Positions 40,784 to 48,786 are shown, counted from the stretch's first letter. The stretch is 64,000 nucleotides of DNA from Candidatus Buchananbacteria bacterium CG10_big_fil_rev_8_21_14_0_10_33_19 (GCA_002773855.1 PEZY01000004.1:1-64000), one strand, 5' to 3'. Made by a program: numbers and translations. Notes: generated by a model from the letters alone, not told the origin.

Positions 40784-40808
40784 AAAACACGGCTTTTAAC
40801 CGTGTTTT
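40784..40808 (-). terminator. Terminator after the nitroreductase gene
   Basis: AAAACACGG pairs perfectly with CCGTGTTTT. Confidence 0.75.
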
Positions 40809-40826
40809 GTAATATATAATTATTTA

Positions 40827-41327
40827 CTAATAACTTTCTTGCTTTATTCTAGTTCTATCAAAATCATCTTCACTATGCTCTTCTTCTGCTTTACCAATCA
40901 CACCAATTGGTATTAAACATAAAACTCTGTGTTCATCTGGTACTGACAACAACTCTTTTACCTCTTTTTGCGCATTCTCATTCCCTCTGATTTGCACCCA
41001 ACAAGCACCCAAGCCTTGATCAGTAGCTTCTAGCCAGATATGTTCGGCCGCAATCGAACAATCTTCCACCCAGTCTGGACTTTCTGTTTCGTGACCCACA
41101 ACTGCAATGACGACCTGAGCATCTTTAACATGTCCTGACCATGGTGTTACCTTGGATAGTTTTTCTTTAGTTTCGTTATTTTTAATAATTATTAAATCCC
41201 AAGGATAAATAGCATTAGCTGATGGGGCGTACATGGCCGCTGATATAATTTCATTTAATTTTTCATCACTAACCTTCTCGTCTAGATATTGACGAATGGC
41301 TCGTCTTTTTTTAATAGCTTCAATCAT
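40827..41327 (-). CDS. Nitroreductase family protein
   Basis: This 166-residue protein has the FMN-binding nitroreductase core: IKKRRAIRQYLDEKVSDEKL at the N-terminus, APSANAIYPWDLIII for FMN/substrate contact, and GLGACWVQIRG near the end. These enzymes reduce nitro groups, quinones or flavins with NAD(P)H. The fold is secure; the substrate is not. It lies 20 bases downstream of the YvcK-like gene on the same strand. Confidence 0.85.
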   Translation of the reverse strand: MIEAIKKRRAIRQYLDEKVSDEKLNEIISAAMYAPSANAIYPWDLIIIKNNETKEKLSKVTPWSGHVKDAQVVIAVVGHETESPDWVEDCSIAAEHIWLEATDQGLGACWVQIRGNENAQKEVKELLSVPDEHRVLCLIPIGVIGKAEEEHSEDDFDRTRIKQESY

Positions 41328-41347
41328 ATATATATTTTAATTTATAT

Positions 41348-42280
41348 TTAAATTTTAATTTCCATAATAGTTTTAGCTAACTTTTTTGAATCATGTCTAA
41401 ATAAATTTGTATTACTAATCAAATCAATTTTAGTAACATGATTGGGATTACCACTAACATCTGGAGACACAAAAAAAGAATTCTCGTTAGCATAAACTTT
41501 GGATAATTCTTCTGACGGTCTTTTGGTATTTAATATAACATGATCAATGGCATTATTACTATACCTTTGAACTTCAGCTATAAAATCACGAGCGGTAAAA
41601 TTATTAGTTTCACCATATTTGGTCATTACATTACATACATAAATTACTTTGGCTTTAGTAATTTTTAAAGCTGGAACAATGCCTTCGACTAATAAATTAG
41701 GAATAATGCTAGTATACAAATCACCTGGCCCAATAATTACTAAATCGGAATTCATAATTGCGGCAATGGCTTTTTTATAAGCAAAGGCTTTGGGCTCTAA
41801 AAATACCCGCTTAATTTTTAATTCGGGATTGTGCTTAGGAATATCAATATTCGTTTCACCATGAATAACTTGACCATTTTCTAATTCAGCGCCAAGCTGC
41901 ACATTATCTAAAGTCGCTGGCACGGCCTGACCTTTTACTTCCAATAACTCTGAAGCCACCTCAATAGCCGTAGGAAAATCACCGGTAATTTTTGTCAGAG
42001 CAGTAATAATTAAATTACCCATATTATTTCTTTCTTGTTCACCATCAAAACGATATTCAAAAATTTGACGCCAAATATCCGCTCTATTTTCTGAGAGAGC
42101 TACTAAACAACGGCGTAAATCACCAGGTGGCAAAACTCCAAATTCATCTCGTAGCTGTCCAGAGCTACCACCACTATCAGCTGCGGTCACGACAGCTGAT
42201 AAACTAACATCATATTGTTTTAAGCCTAAAAGCAGGTTATAAGTGCCAGTACCCCCGCCGATGACTGTTATTTTTTTCAT
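41348..42280 (-). CDS. YvcK/CofD-like protein (UPF0052)
   Basis: The protein is 310 residues from MKKITVIGGGTGT at 42280; an upstream ATG at 42328 lies in the tRNA promoter region and is unlikely. The motifs GGGTGTYNLLLGLK, TAADSGGSSGQLRDEFG, PGDLRRCLVALSE and GPGDLYTSIIPNLLV match YvcK/GlmR-type proteins, which bind UDP-GlcNAc and direct carbon into cell-wall precursors. Such proteins often sit next to rapZ and whiA, which are not seen here. Confidence 0.9.
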   Translation of the reverse strand: MKKITVIGGGTGTYNLLLGLKQYDVSLSAVVTAADSGGSSGQLRDEFGVLPPGDLRRCLVALSENRADIWRQIFEYRFDGEQERNNMGNLIITALTKITGDFPTAIEVASELLEVKGQAVPATLDNVQLGAELENGQVIHGETNIDIPKHNPELKIKRVFLEPKAFAYKKAIAAIMNSDLVIIGPGDLYTSIIPNLLVEGIVPALKITKAKVIYVCNVMTKYGETNNFTARDFIAEVQRYSNNAIDHVILNTKRPSEELSKVYANENSFFVSPDVSGNPNHVTKIDLISNTNLFRHDSKKLAKTIMEIKI

Positions 42281-42328
42281 ATATTTAAAGATAACTGAAA
42301 TATTAACAAAAATAAGGCTAAAAAGCAA

Positions 42329-42357
42329 TTGACTTTTACTAACAAAAATGCTATATT
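42329..42357 (+). promoter_or_regulatory. Promoter of the tRNA-Arg/tRNA-His unit
   Basis: TTGACT (42329-42334) and TATATT (42352-42357) have a 17-base spacer; the predicted start is a few bases before tRNA-Arg. Confidence 0.75.
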
Positions 42358-42364
42358 TGTTAGT
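42338..42364 (+). promoter_or_regulatory. Inverted repeat over the tRNA promoter -10 region
   Basis: ACTAACAAA-N9-TTTGTTAGT is a perfect nine-base dyad that covers the spacer, the -10 box and the start site. It has the geometry of an operator; no regulator is known. Confidence 0.55.
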
Positions 42365-42368
42365 ACTT

Positions 42369-42441
42369 GTCCGAGTAGCTCAGTGGATAGAGCGACAGCC
42401 TTCTAAGCTGTGGGTCGCAGGTTCGATCCCTGCCTCGGACA
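42369..42441 (+). tRNA. tRNA-Arg (anticodon TCT)
   Basis: GTCCGAG/CTCGGAC acceptor stem, D-arm GCTC/GAGC, anticodon stem ACAGC/GCTGT with loop CTTCTAA, and T-arm GCAGG-TTCGATC-CCTGC. The anticodon TCT reads AGA/AGG. The 3' CCA is not encoded. Confidence 0.97.
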
Positions 42442-42475
42442 CAAGTTTTAGATTATTGTTTAAAATTTAGAATAT

Positions 42476-42547
42476 GGTGGCTATGGTGTAGAGGTAACAC
42501 AGCAGCTTGTGGCGCTGTTATCGAGGGTTCAATTCCCTCTAGCCACC
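42476..42547 (+). tRNA. tRNA-His (anticodon GTG)
   Basis: An eight-base-pair acceptor (GGTGGCTA/TAGCCACC) supplies the G-1:C73 pair specific to tRNA-His. The anticodon loop is TTGTGGC and the T-arm contains GGTTCAATTCC. It lies 34 bases after tRNA-Arg on the same transcript. Confidence 0.97.
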
Positions 42548-42554
42548 CATGTAT

Positions 42555-42582
42555 AAACACCGCTAATTTTAACGGTGTTTAT
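42555..42582 (+). terminator. Terminator of the tRNA unit
   Basis: AAACACCG pairs with CGGTGTTT and is followed by a short T-rich stretch. Confidence 0.75.
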
Positions 42583-42681
42583 TAATACCCTCTATCGAGA
42601 ATTGAACCAATCATCCCATTGAATTGAAATTATTCTTCTAATATAGTATTATAAAAAAATAATTTAATACAAATATAAAAT

Positions 42682-43158
42682 ATGTCTACAAAAGCTAAAT
42701 TGGGGGTTTTCATCGTAAATAATCAAGATCAATTACTTTTAATCAAGGAAAAAATAAAGAAAAATCCCGAACCAAGGTGGAATATAATAAAGGGAAGTTA
42801 TGGTGATAATGGAATTGAAACCATATTTGATACAGCCAGAAGAGAGTGTCAAGAAGAGGTATCTGTAAAGGTAGAACTAAAAAAATCCCTGGGATGTTAT
42901 ATAGCCCAAAAAGAAGACGATATTAGAATACAATTCAATTTGTTAGCAGAAATTATTGAAGGCGAACCAAAAATATCAGACACAGAAGAGCAAAAAAATT
43001 ATGACGAAAATATTACCGAGTTAAAGTGGTTTACAAAAGAAGAATTAAAATCGTTAAATAAAGACGAATTTATATCAAATAGAATATTTGTAATGATTAA
43101 TGATTGGATAGAGGGAGGAGAGTATCCTTTAGAAATATTCAAAACTGTAGAAATGTAA
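42682..43158 (+). CDS. Nudix hydrolase
   Basis: This 158-residue protein has a Nudix box (G-x5-E-x7-RECQEE) at about 58-75, following KGSYGDNGIETIFDTA. The usual Gly after the REUXEE motif is Ser here. Nudix enzymes cut nucleoside diphosphates linked to another group; the substrate cannot be told. It is the only plus-strand gene between the tRNA pair and the minus-strand island operon and ends in its own hairpin. Confidence 0.88.
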   Translation: MSTKAKLGVFIVNNQDQLLLIKEKIKKNPEPRWNIIKGSYGDNGIETIFDTARRECQEEVSVKVELKKSLGCYIAQKEDDIRIQFNLLAEIIEGEPKISDTEEQKNYDENITELKWFTKEELKSLNKDEFISNRIFVMINDWIEGGEYPLEIFKTVEM

Positions 43159-43167
43159 TAAAAATAG

Positions 43168-43195
43168 GGTAGCACTTCTAAAGTACTACCATTTT
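43168..43195 (+). terminator. Terminator after the Nudix gene
   Basis: GGTAGcACTT pairs with AAGTaCTACC and ATTTT follows. It overlaps the last codons of the converging methyltransferase gene. Confidence 0.65.
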
Positions 43196-43938
43196 GTAAG
43201 CTCCAAAATAATAATCTCGTGACTGAAATTATTTTCTGGAGTTTTTTTGAACTCATATCTTGGATAAATTTTTCTTATCCAATCCAAATTCTCCTCAGTC
43301 TTTCCACCACGTCTTATTACATGTGGAAACCTGCCTAATACCAATGCCTTAAATCCAAAATCCCTGGCTATTTCCATTATACTCTTTTGACTGTTAAATC
43401 TACTCTCTACACCCAAAAAATCAAAACACAAAATAATCAAGTGACCACCAAAAACCATATAATTGGATGAATTCGAGATTATGCGTAAAATAATATTACG
43501 TCCATCATCACCACCAAAATCATGATCATTGTAACCACCACTCTCGCATGGCATTTGTGGGGGATTACTTATTATTAAATCAAGATCTAACTCCGTTATG
43601 CCACTAAAAACATCACTAATTATCCATTTAATGTTGGAGGAATTATCAGATGACTGACTTGCGTGTTCTATTGTGTACTCATCTATATCACTAGCAAAAA
43701 CAACACTTGCTCCTGCAGACAATAGATAGTGAGCTAAAAAACCAATCTCTCCAGTTCCAATATCCAAGACTCTTCCTTGAATAGGACAATAATCTAAAAC
43801 ATTTGCTAATAGGAGACCGCTTTTGGGAATATAGCCACCCTCTTTAATTCTCAATGCAACGCCTAAATTACGAGAAACAAATATTCCATTTTTCATACGA
43901 AAGTCAGAAGAATTACGATATCTGTTTGAGTTTTTCAT
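43186..43938 (-). CDS. SAM-dependent methyltransferase (PrmC/HemK-like NPP motif)
   Basis: This 250-residue protein has the class I methyltransferase motifs VLDIGTGEIGFLAHYLL (SAM loop), ASDIDEYTI (motif II acidic) and ISNPPQMP, the NPP(Y/Q) motif of N-methylating enzymes such as HemK/PrmC. The N-terminal region (about 1-45) is not PrmC-like, so the target is different. A strong AGGAGG precedes ATG 43938. It is the last gene of a three-gene operon with a kinase-like protein and a sulfotransferase. It starts inside the tail that the kinase would have if its frame were restored. Confidence 0.8.
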   Translation of the reverse strand: MKNSNRYRNSSDFRMKNGIFVSRNLGVALRIKEGGYIPKSGLLLANVLDYCPIQGRVLDIGTGEIGFLAHYLLSAGASVVFASDIDEYTIEHASQSSDNSSNIKWIISDVFSGITELDLDLIISNPPQMPCESGGYNDHDFGGDDGRNIILRIISNSSNYMVFGGHLIILCFDFLGVESRFNSQKSIMEIARDFGFKALVLGRFPHVIRRGGKTEENLDWIRKIYPRYEFKKTPENNFSHEIIILELTKW

Positions 43939-44057
43939 ATCTCTGCCTCCTATTAAGATTTTTTATACTCAAAATAAGTTCAGCATAAGCATCCGCTCCA
44001 TATTGACTACTGTAACTGTCAATTACTTCCATCGGATAAAAAACATTACTATCGATA

Positions 44058-44753
44058 TCATAGGGGGGTGGCCACAAAAGCCATTAAATCTTCAACTTCG
44101 CATAATTGACCAAGATTATAAAAATCATTATTTCCAAACAAACGTCGTAGGATTTCCTTTTTTCTTTTTGAAGATATATTTTCAATAGCCACCTTTCCAA
44201 ATTCCTCAGTGAAAAGACCATCAAACAAAATATTCTGATCTTCAATCAATAATAAACTAGAAAATTCTTCAAAAGAATAGTTTCTGATATATCTGGTGAA
44301 CCCTACATCACTAACAGGACACTCCCTTAAAACAATTTTTCTTTCAAAATCGCATAACCACATTATCGAATTAAACCAATCAATAATTATATTTCTTGGA
44401 GCAAAGTCACCCCATAAAAATCCAGTCCCCTTCATGGCCAATAATAAATGTTTTAAGGTGGACAACAATCTCACCCTATCGATAGAAGAACATCCTCTAA
44501 GATATTCTTCCAAATTAGAGCCACCGCAATATATGGTGGTCAATAATTCTCTCTTATTATCCCAATTAGTAACTGGGACGACTCTAAGAGTTAATCCATC
44601 AATAACTATGGGATTCAAACACAAATGTCTCTGAGCTTCAATCATCTGTGTATATTCTCTTTGTAATGATTTCTTAACAATAACACATTGTCCATTTTTC
44701 TCTACTAGAGATACTCTAGATGAATCAAATGATAAAACCCTTGGCAATTTCAT
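44058..44753 (-). CDS. Kinase-fold protein truncated at a C6 tract; coding continues in another frame to 43913
   Basis: The 231-residue product has a small kinase/aminoglycoside-phosphotransferase-like fold: Lys27 in VIVKKS, an acidic residue in MIEAQRHL, a catalytic loop WGDFAPRN (Asp116, Asn121; Trp replaces the usual His) and DFE at 135. The frame ends ATPL-stop right at six Cs (44063-44068 on the plus strand as Gs). With one C fewer, the frame would run on 49 codons (YDIDSNVFYPMEVIDSYSSQ and beyond) to TAA at 43913, overlapping the methyltransferase start by 26 bases, similar to the 29-base sulfotransferase overlap. A Shine-Dalgarno AAAGGA precedes ATG 44753. What it phosphorylates is unknown. 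Confidence 0.65.
   Translation of the reverse strand: MKLPRVLSFDSSRVSLVEKNGQCVIVKKSLQREYTQMIEAQRHLCLNPIVIDGLTLRVVPVTNWDNKRELLTTIYCGGSNLEEYLRGCSSIDRVRLLSTLKHLLLAMKGTGFLWGDFAPRNIIIDWFNSIMWLCDFERKIVLRECPVSDVGFTRYIRNYSFEEFSSLLLIEDQNILFDGLFTEEFGKVAIENISSKRKKEILRRLFGNNDFYNLGQLCEVEDLMAFVATPL
44063..44068 (-). repeat. C6 tract at the frame break of the kinase-like gene
   Basis: Six Cs on the coding strand lie at the point where the open frame switches. Loss of one C (or gain of two) would join the two frames. Confidence 0.6.
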
Positions 44754-45657
44754 TGTTCCATTCCTTTCGTTTCATGTAATAGCCTAAGCTAGCATAAAAA
44801 TTGACTAAATCATTGCAACCAGTTATTGCATATATTTCTTCTGGAGTTAAATCAGTTTTCCAGCTCTCATCAATGGAGATTAAAGTATTGTCATCATATC
44901 TCATTCTGTTACCCATTAGAGTATGACCCTTATCATCCTTGAAAGAAATCATTGAAGAAGAAAATATAATACCCAAAAAATCACAAATTCTAGACAATTC
45001 TAATTCGGGGTTTAAACATAAATCTTCATATCTGACATGCAAAACACGTTCAGAATCAATAATACCCAGTGCTTTTTGAGCAAAATTCAGTAAGACGGGA
45101 ATTTTCATTGATACTGGTCTTGAAACTCCCTTTCTAATACCAGCGTTCTTACTGGAAACATAAACACCTCTTGGATCTCTGGTTAATAGAATAACTTTCC
45201 ATCCACCAACCCCCAACAACTTCTCTGCGATTATAATATTTTTAGTATTATCAACAATTATGTCCCTCTCTAAAACAGATCGAAAAACACTTGTAATCAG
45301 TCCCAATCCTTCACAGCTCAAACCGAGTAAGCGATCGAGATTTTCTTCACTTAAATCAAGCTGCTTATTACTAGGCAAACTAAGTTTATGATAGACCTTG
45401 TCTGGCTCCTCAATCTTATCAATACAACAACAAAATTCATAAATAGCATCAACACTTTCTTTATTAGTAAGTCGTTCATTTATTGAGTGAAGAAAACTAC
45501 AGCCAATTTGACCACATGAACACATTACATCATCGGGTGATATTTTTCCCCAATAGGATGACTCGCCAATATGGAAAATATCTGGATGATTGTTTAACAT
45601 CATACCCAATAAAGTTGACCCTGAACGAGGTAATGTAGCAATATAAACATTATTCAT
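44725..45657 (-). CDS. PAPS-dependent sulfotransferase
   Basis: This 310-residue protein has the two PAPS-binding motifs: 5'-PSB IATLPRSGSTLL at residues 6-17 and 3'-PB VILLTRDPRGVYVSS at about 155-169. The middle part has a cysteine cluster (CSCGQIGC, FCCCID). Sulfotransferases move sulphate from PAPS to sugars, peptides or lipids; with the kinase and methyltransferase it suggests a decorated cell-surface product. GGGAGGG precedes ATG 45657. It is the first gene of the operon with a dyad promoter. Confidence 0.88.
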   Translation of the reverse strand: MNNVYIATLPRSGSTLLGMMLNNHPDIFHIGESSYWGKISPDDVMCSCGQIGCSFLHSINERLTNKESVDAIYEFCCCIDKIEEPDKVYHKLSLPSNKQLDLSEENLDRLLGLSCEGLGLITSVFRSVLERDIIVDNTKNIIIAEKLLGVGGWKVILLTRDPRGVYVSSKNAGIRKGVSRPVSMKIPVLLNFAQKALGIIDSERVLHVRYEDLCLNPELELSRICDFLGIIFSSSMISFKDDKGHTLMGNRMRYDDNTLISIDESWKTDLTPEEIYAITGCNDLVNFYASLGYYMKRKEWNNEIAKGFII

Positions 45658-45695
45658 TTTTTTACCCTCCCTTCGGTAATATTTTCAATGTACAT

Positions 45696-45742
45696 TTAAC
45701 TGTTTAAAATACCACGTAATAACACAATTGTCAAACAGTTAA
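45696..45742 (-). promoter_or_regulatory. Promoter of the sulfotransferase operon flanked by inverted repeats
   Basis: On the minus strand, TTGACA (45729-45734) and TATTTT (45706-45711) have a 17-base spacer. TTAACTGTTT and its perfect complement lie at 45733-45742 and 45696-45705, one overlapping the -35 edge and one just after the -10 box, as expected for a tightly repressed promoter. Confidence 0.7.
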
Positions 45743-45868
45743 TCCCATTTTTTTTATAACAGAAAATGAAACAATTCAAACACTAATTAAGTAATTTTGA
45801 TGATTTATCCTAAACTCCTCCCAATCAAAAGTTCTGAATGCGTCACAAAGCCCACCCCAATTAAAACG

Positions 45869-45891
45869 ACGGGCTTTATGCCCGTTTTTTT
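45869..45891 (+). terminator. Plus-strand terminator with no recognised upstream gene
   Basis: CGGGC pairs with GCCCG and seven Ts follow. The 45743-45868 stretch before it holds no convincing gene; a small plus-strand RNA or a remnant is possible. Confidence 0.6.
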
Positions 45892-45902
45892 AATTAAATA
45901 AA

Positions 45903-45926
45903 AAAGAACTAACTTACGTTAGTTCT
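45903..45926 (-). terminator. Terminator after the amidase gene
   Basis: AAAGAACTAAC pairs with GTTAGTTCTTT; it overlaps the stop of the amidase gene and gives a T run on the minus strand. Confidence 0.85.
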
Positions 45927-46366
45927 TTAGCTTTTAATAAATATTCTCTGATTATTCTCATATCAATATTTTCACCAGGACAAGTTTTTACTACACCGAA
46001 TAATTCTCGATGACCCAAAACATTCTCCACTGGAATATTATACTGCGACATTTTTAAAAGCAATAAACGAAAAAGGGCATGGAGTTGTTTATTACTTGGA
46101 ACAATTTTATCAAAATCACCAATCAAACAAACACCTAAAGAGTTATCATTATAGCCCAAGGCATGAGCTCCTTGAAACTGCTCTAATCTACCTGGATAAA
46201 CTTTACCATTAACAGTAAACGGCCTAGTGTTGCCAATCAACCAATGATAGCCAATATCTTTCCAACCTCGTAAATATAAATGTCGAAACCTTACAAAAGC
46301 TGGCCAATCATTATTTCTTTGACTGTGGTGAATAATAAGATATTCAACTTTTTCCAACTCCAGCAA
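45914..46366 (-). CDS. N-acetylmuramoyl-L-alanine amidase (PGRP/amidase_2 fold)
   Basis: The start is placed at TTG 46366, which has GGAGG eight bases upstream; the frame runs further to a GTG at 46381 that lies at the site itself. The protein has the zinc ligands of amidase_2/PGRP: YLIIHHSQR near the start and VLGHRELFGVVKTCPGE (His and Cys) near the end. It also has GWKDIGYHWLIG and NDNSLGVCLIGDF, the family core strands. No signal peptide is visible, so it may act inside or be a lysis protein. It is the second gene of an SD-led pair. Confidence 0.9.
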   Translation of the reverse strand: MLELEKVEYLIIHHSQRNNDWPAFVRFRHLYLRGWKDIGYHWLIGNTRPFTVNGKVYPGRLEQFQGAHALGYNDNSLGVCLIGDFDKIVPSNKQLHALFRLLLLKMSQYNIPVENVLGHRELFGVVKTCPGENIDMRIIREYLLKAKELT

Positions 46367-46398
46367 AGTTTTATCCTCCACAGTTACTATAACTGAGT

Positions 46399-46989
46399 TT
46401 AAATGGATTTAATTTCTATTTCCTTGGCTTGAAAAATAATTAAATCACTATCACTATGTCGACTACTAATTGCTTGATAGATATCTGCCATCGATATTTC
46501 GAGACTACTAAAAACCCCTGAGAAAGAAACAGCCGCACATAGTCCAATATGATGACTTTTATATTCAGTTGGTGATTTTAAATTAAAATTACAGGTCACA
46601 CGCCAATCTGAAATAAACTCTTCAAAACCAGCACTAAAAGGACAAGCTGAACACAATAATTTTTGATATTCAACTAGACTAATTTCTCGAGCTAATTTAT
46701 GATACCAACCCCAATAATAAATCCTACCCTCTGGGGCCGACGGTAATTTTTCACCCTCGGCGACTTTAGGATAATCACTGGGCAAAATTACACCAAATTT
46801 TTCTGACAACTCGCTAGCATATTTTTGTTGAACGCTCATGTTCTGTTTAACACTTTCAGATACTTCACCATTTGGATCATCAATTCGACCTTTATTTAAA
46901 TCATGGCTCATACGAAAAATTAAGTCACCTAATAATTCAATATTACACCAATATTCTATTTCGGTTTCTGGCTGATTATCTGGTGTCAT
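46399..46989 (-). CDS. Unknown protein, first gene of the amidase operon
   Basis: This 196-residue soluble protein contains four cysteines in the middle (LLCSACPFSAGF and later TCNF, GLCAAV) that could bind a metal. It is rich in Tyr/Trp (IYYWGWYHKLAREIS) around residue 90. No family is recognised. It has a near-consensus promoter and AAAGGA Shine-Dalgarno and is 32 bases upstream of the amidase start. A link to cell-wall turnover is inferred only from that. Confidence 0.55.
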   Translation of the reverse strand: MTPDNQPETEIEYWCNIELLGDLIFRMSHDLNKGRIDDPNGEVSESVKQNMSVQQKYASELSEKFGVILPSDYPKVAEGEKLPSAPEGRIYYWGWYHKLAREISLVEYQKLLCSACPFSAGFEEFISDWRVTCNFNLKSPTEYKSHHIGLCAAVSFSGVFSSLEISMADIYQAISSRHSDSDLIIFQAKEIEIKSI

Positions 46990-47030
46990 TACATATTTTC
47001 CTTTGGTTTGTAAAAGTGCTATTAACCTAC

Positions 47031-47059
47031 AAATTATCGCATATTAGATTAGAAGTCAA
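47031..47059 (-). promoter_or_regulatory. Promoter of the 46989-45914 operon
   Basis: On the minus strand, TTGACT (47054-47059) and TAATTT (47031-47036) have a 17-base spacer. Confidence 0.6.
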
Positions 47060-47130
47060 GAAAACATTACTCTCGATTTTTTTATAAAAATATACTATAA
47101 TATGTTGATGTTAAAATAAAAAAACAAACA

Positions 47131-48339
47131 ATGAAATTATCCAAAGAAAAAATAATTATAATTCTAACTATCTTAATCGATGTCATTGGGATTGGCATTG
47201 TTATTCCGGTTATGCCGTTTTTTGTTCAAAGCCTAGGTGCTTCGGCAATAACTATCACTTCATTATTTGCTGTTTTTGCTCTATGTTCATTTATTAGTTC
47301 ACCACTTTTAGGTAGTTTGTCGGATAAGTTTGGTCGACGACCAGCCTTAATCACCAGTTTAGCTAGCACAGCTATTGGTTGGTTTTTCTTTGCTAGTGCG
47401 CATAATATTATTATTTTATTTATTGGACGAATTATTGATGGACTGGCGGCTGGCAACTTTACTATTGCTCAAAGTTATATGGCTGATATGTCTAAAAATG
47501 ATAAAGAAAGAACGGCTAACATGGGTATGATTGGAGCCATATTTGGCCTAGGTTTTATTATCGGCCCCATAATCGGTGCTGTCCTCTCTAACATTTCAAT
47601 GGCCTTTCCTTTTTGGTTTGTGGGCGCACTGGCAACTTTAAACACCATTGCTGCCATGATATTTTTACCAGAAACCAACAAAGATCTTCATCGAGATAAG
47701 AAAATATCTATTCATCCTTTTACTCCAATTAAGGCTGCTATCGAAGATAAATTTTTAAGACCTCGATATTTAATTTTATTTTTATTTAGCTTGGCCTTTA
47801 CTGTTCAGCAATCTGTCTTTGCTCTTTACACTCAAGAAGCTTTTAATTTTACGGTGGCCTCCACCAGCTATTTGATGACAGCTATGGGATTAATCATGGT
47901 TATCAATCAAGGTTTTCTACTGAAGAATTTTTGGTTGAAAAAATTTACAGAAGCTAAATTAGAAGTTTGGTTGGTACTAGTTATAGCTATGAGTTTTATA
48001 TTTATGAGCTTTGCCTCTATTTATATATTTATGTCTGGTATTTTTGTAATGATGTTGTGCCAATCGGTTTTACGAGCTGTCATGTCTAGTCGTATAACTG
48101 GTTTTTCTGATCCTCGTAAAAAGGGTGAAGTAGCTGGTATTATGTCATCAATGATGACTCTTGGTATGATTATTGGACCACTAGTTATCGGCTATATTTA
48201 TATTATTAATCATCGTCTACCATTTATAATTAGTGGTATTGTTTTATTTATAGCCTTTATAGTGGCCTATGCCTCACGACATAAAATACCAGAAAAAAAA
48301 TTCCACCATGAAGAAGTGACTCCAATAGAAACCATTTAA
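47131..48339 (+). CDS. MFS drug/metabolite efflux transporter (DHA1/TetA type)
   Basis: This 402-residue protein has twelve predicted helices and the DHA1 motifs: D-x-x-G-x-G in helix 1 (ILIDVIGIGIVIPVMP), motif A GSLSDKFGRRPAL between helices 2 and 3, and a motif C-like GAIFGLGFIIGPIIGA in helix 5. It resembles tetracycline/multidrug exporters that use proton exchange. The substrate is unknown. The gene is divergent from the amidase pair and ends at a bidirectional terminator shared with the ATP synthase operon. Confidence 0.88.
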   Translation: MKLSKEKIIIILTILIDVIGIGIVIPVMPFFVQSLGASAITITSLFAVFALCSFISSPLLGSLSDKFGRRPALITSLASTAIGWFFFASAHNIIILFIGRIIDGLAAGNFTIAQSYMADMSKNDKERTANMGMIGAIFGLGFIIGPIIGAVLSNISMAFPFWFVGALATLNTIAAMIFLPETNKDLHRDKKISIHPFTPIKAAIEDKFLRPRYLILFLFSLAFTVQQSVFALYTQEAFNFTVASTSYLMTAMGLIMVINQGFLLKNFWLKKFTEAKLEVWLVLVIAMSFIFMSFASIYIFMSGIFVMMLCQSVLRAVMSSRITGFSDPRKKGEVAGIMSSMMTLGMIIGPLVIGYIYIINHRLPFIISGIVLFIAFIVAYASRHKIPEKKFHHEEVTPIETI

Positions 48340-48341
48340 AC

Positions 48342-48374
48342 AAAAAATAGTCCCAGTGTTTGGGACTATTTTTT
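48342..48374. terminator. Bidirectional terminator between the MFS and ATP synthase genes
   Basis: AAAAAATAGTCCCA pairs with TGGGACTATTTTTT. Confidence 0.9.
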
Positions 48375-48375
48375 A

Positions 48376-48786
48376 TTATTTAGTCATTTGATCTAATTGC
48401 TTTTTTAAAGCGAAGTGTTCTTTCTTTAAAAATATAATCTGATATTCACTTAACGATTCATGATTGGCTAGTTTTTGATTAATCATAGCTAAATAATCTT
48501 GAATGGAAGTTAACGACACATCACTTGCTTCATCAGCTGACATACACAAAACTTCTACAGAATTATGATGGCGATCAACATTTAAAACACCATTTTTAAT
48601 ATAATATTTAGCAACAGTGTCACCAAATTTTATTACTACCTTAGAAAATACGATAGAACCAATTAAGTCTGTATGACCTGGTAAGACTACCATTCGACCA
48701 GTTTCTGTATCAATCTGAAATTCATTAACTTCTTGATTAAAAGCAGTAGCTAGTGGAGTTCTAATTGTCAGATTAAATGTTTTCAT
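48376..48786 (-). CDS. atpC: F-type ATP synthase subunit epsilon
   Basis: This 136-residue protein has the epsilon beta-sandwich (FNLTIRTPLATAFNQEVNEF, GRMVVLPGHTDLIGSI) and a C-terminal helical hairpin (about 90-136). It couples the stalk to the catalytic head and can inhibit ATP hydrolysis. It overlaps the beta-subunit stop by one base. It is the last gene of the operon. Confidence 0.95.
   Translation of the reverse strand: MKTFNLTIRTPLATAFNQEVNEFQIDTETGRMVVLPGHTDLIGSIVFSKVVIKFGDTVAKYYIKNGVLNVDRHHNSVEVLCMSADEASDVSLTSIQDYLAMINQKLANHESLSEYQIIFLKKEHFALKKQLDQMTK

Noticed and set aside
42999..43256. 85-residue minus-strand frame downstream of the methyltransferase gene
   Set aside because: It overlaps both the Nudix and methyltransferase genes and the terminator; no signal of coding.
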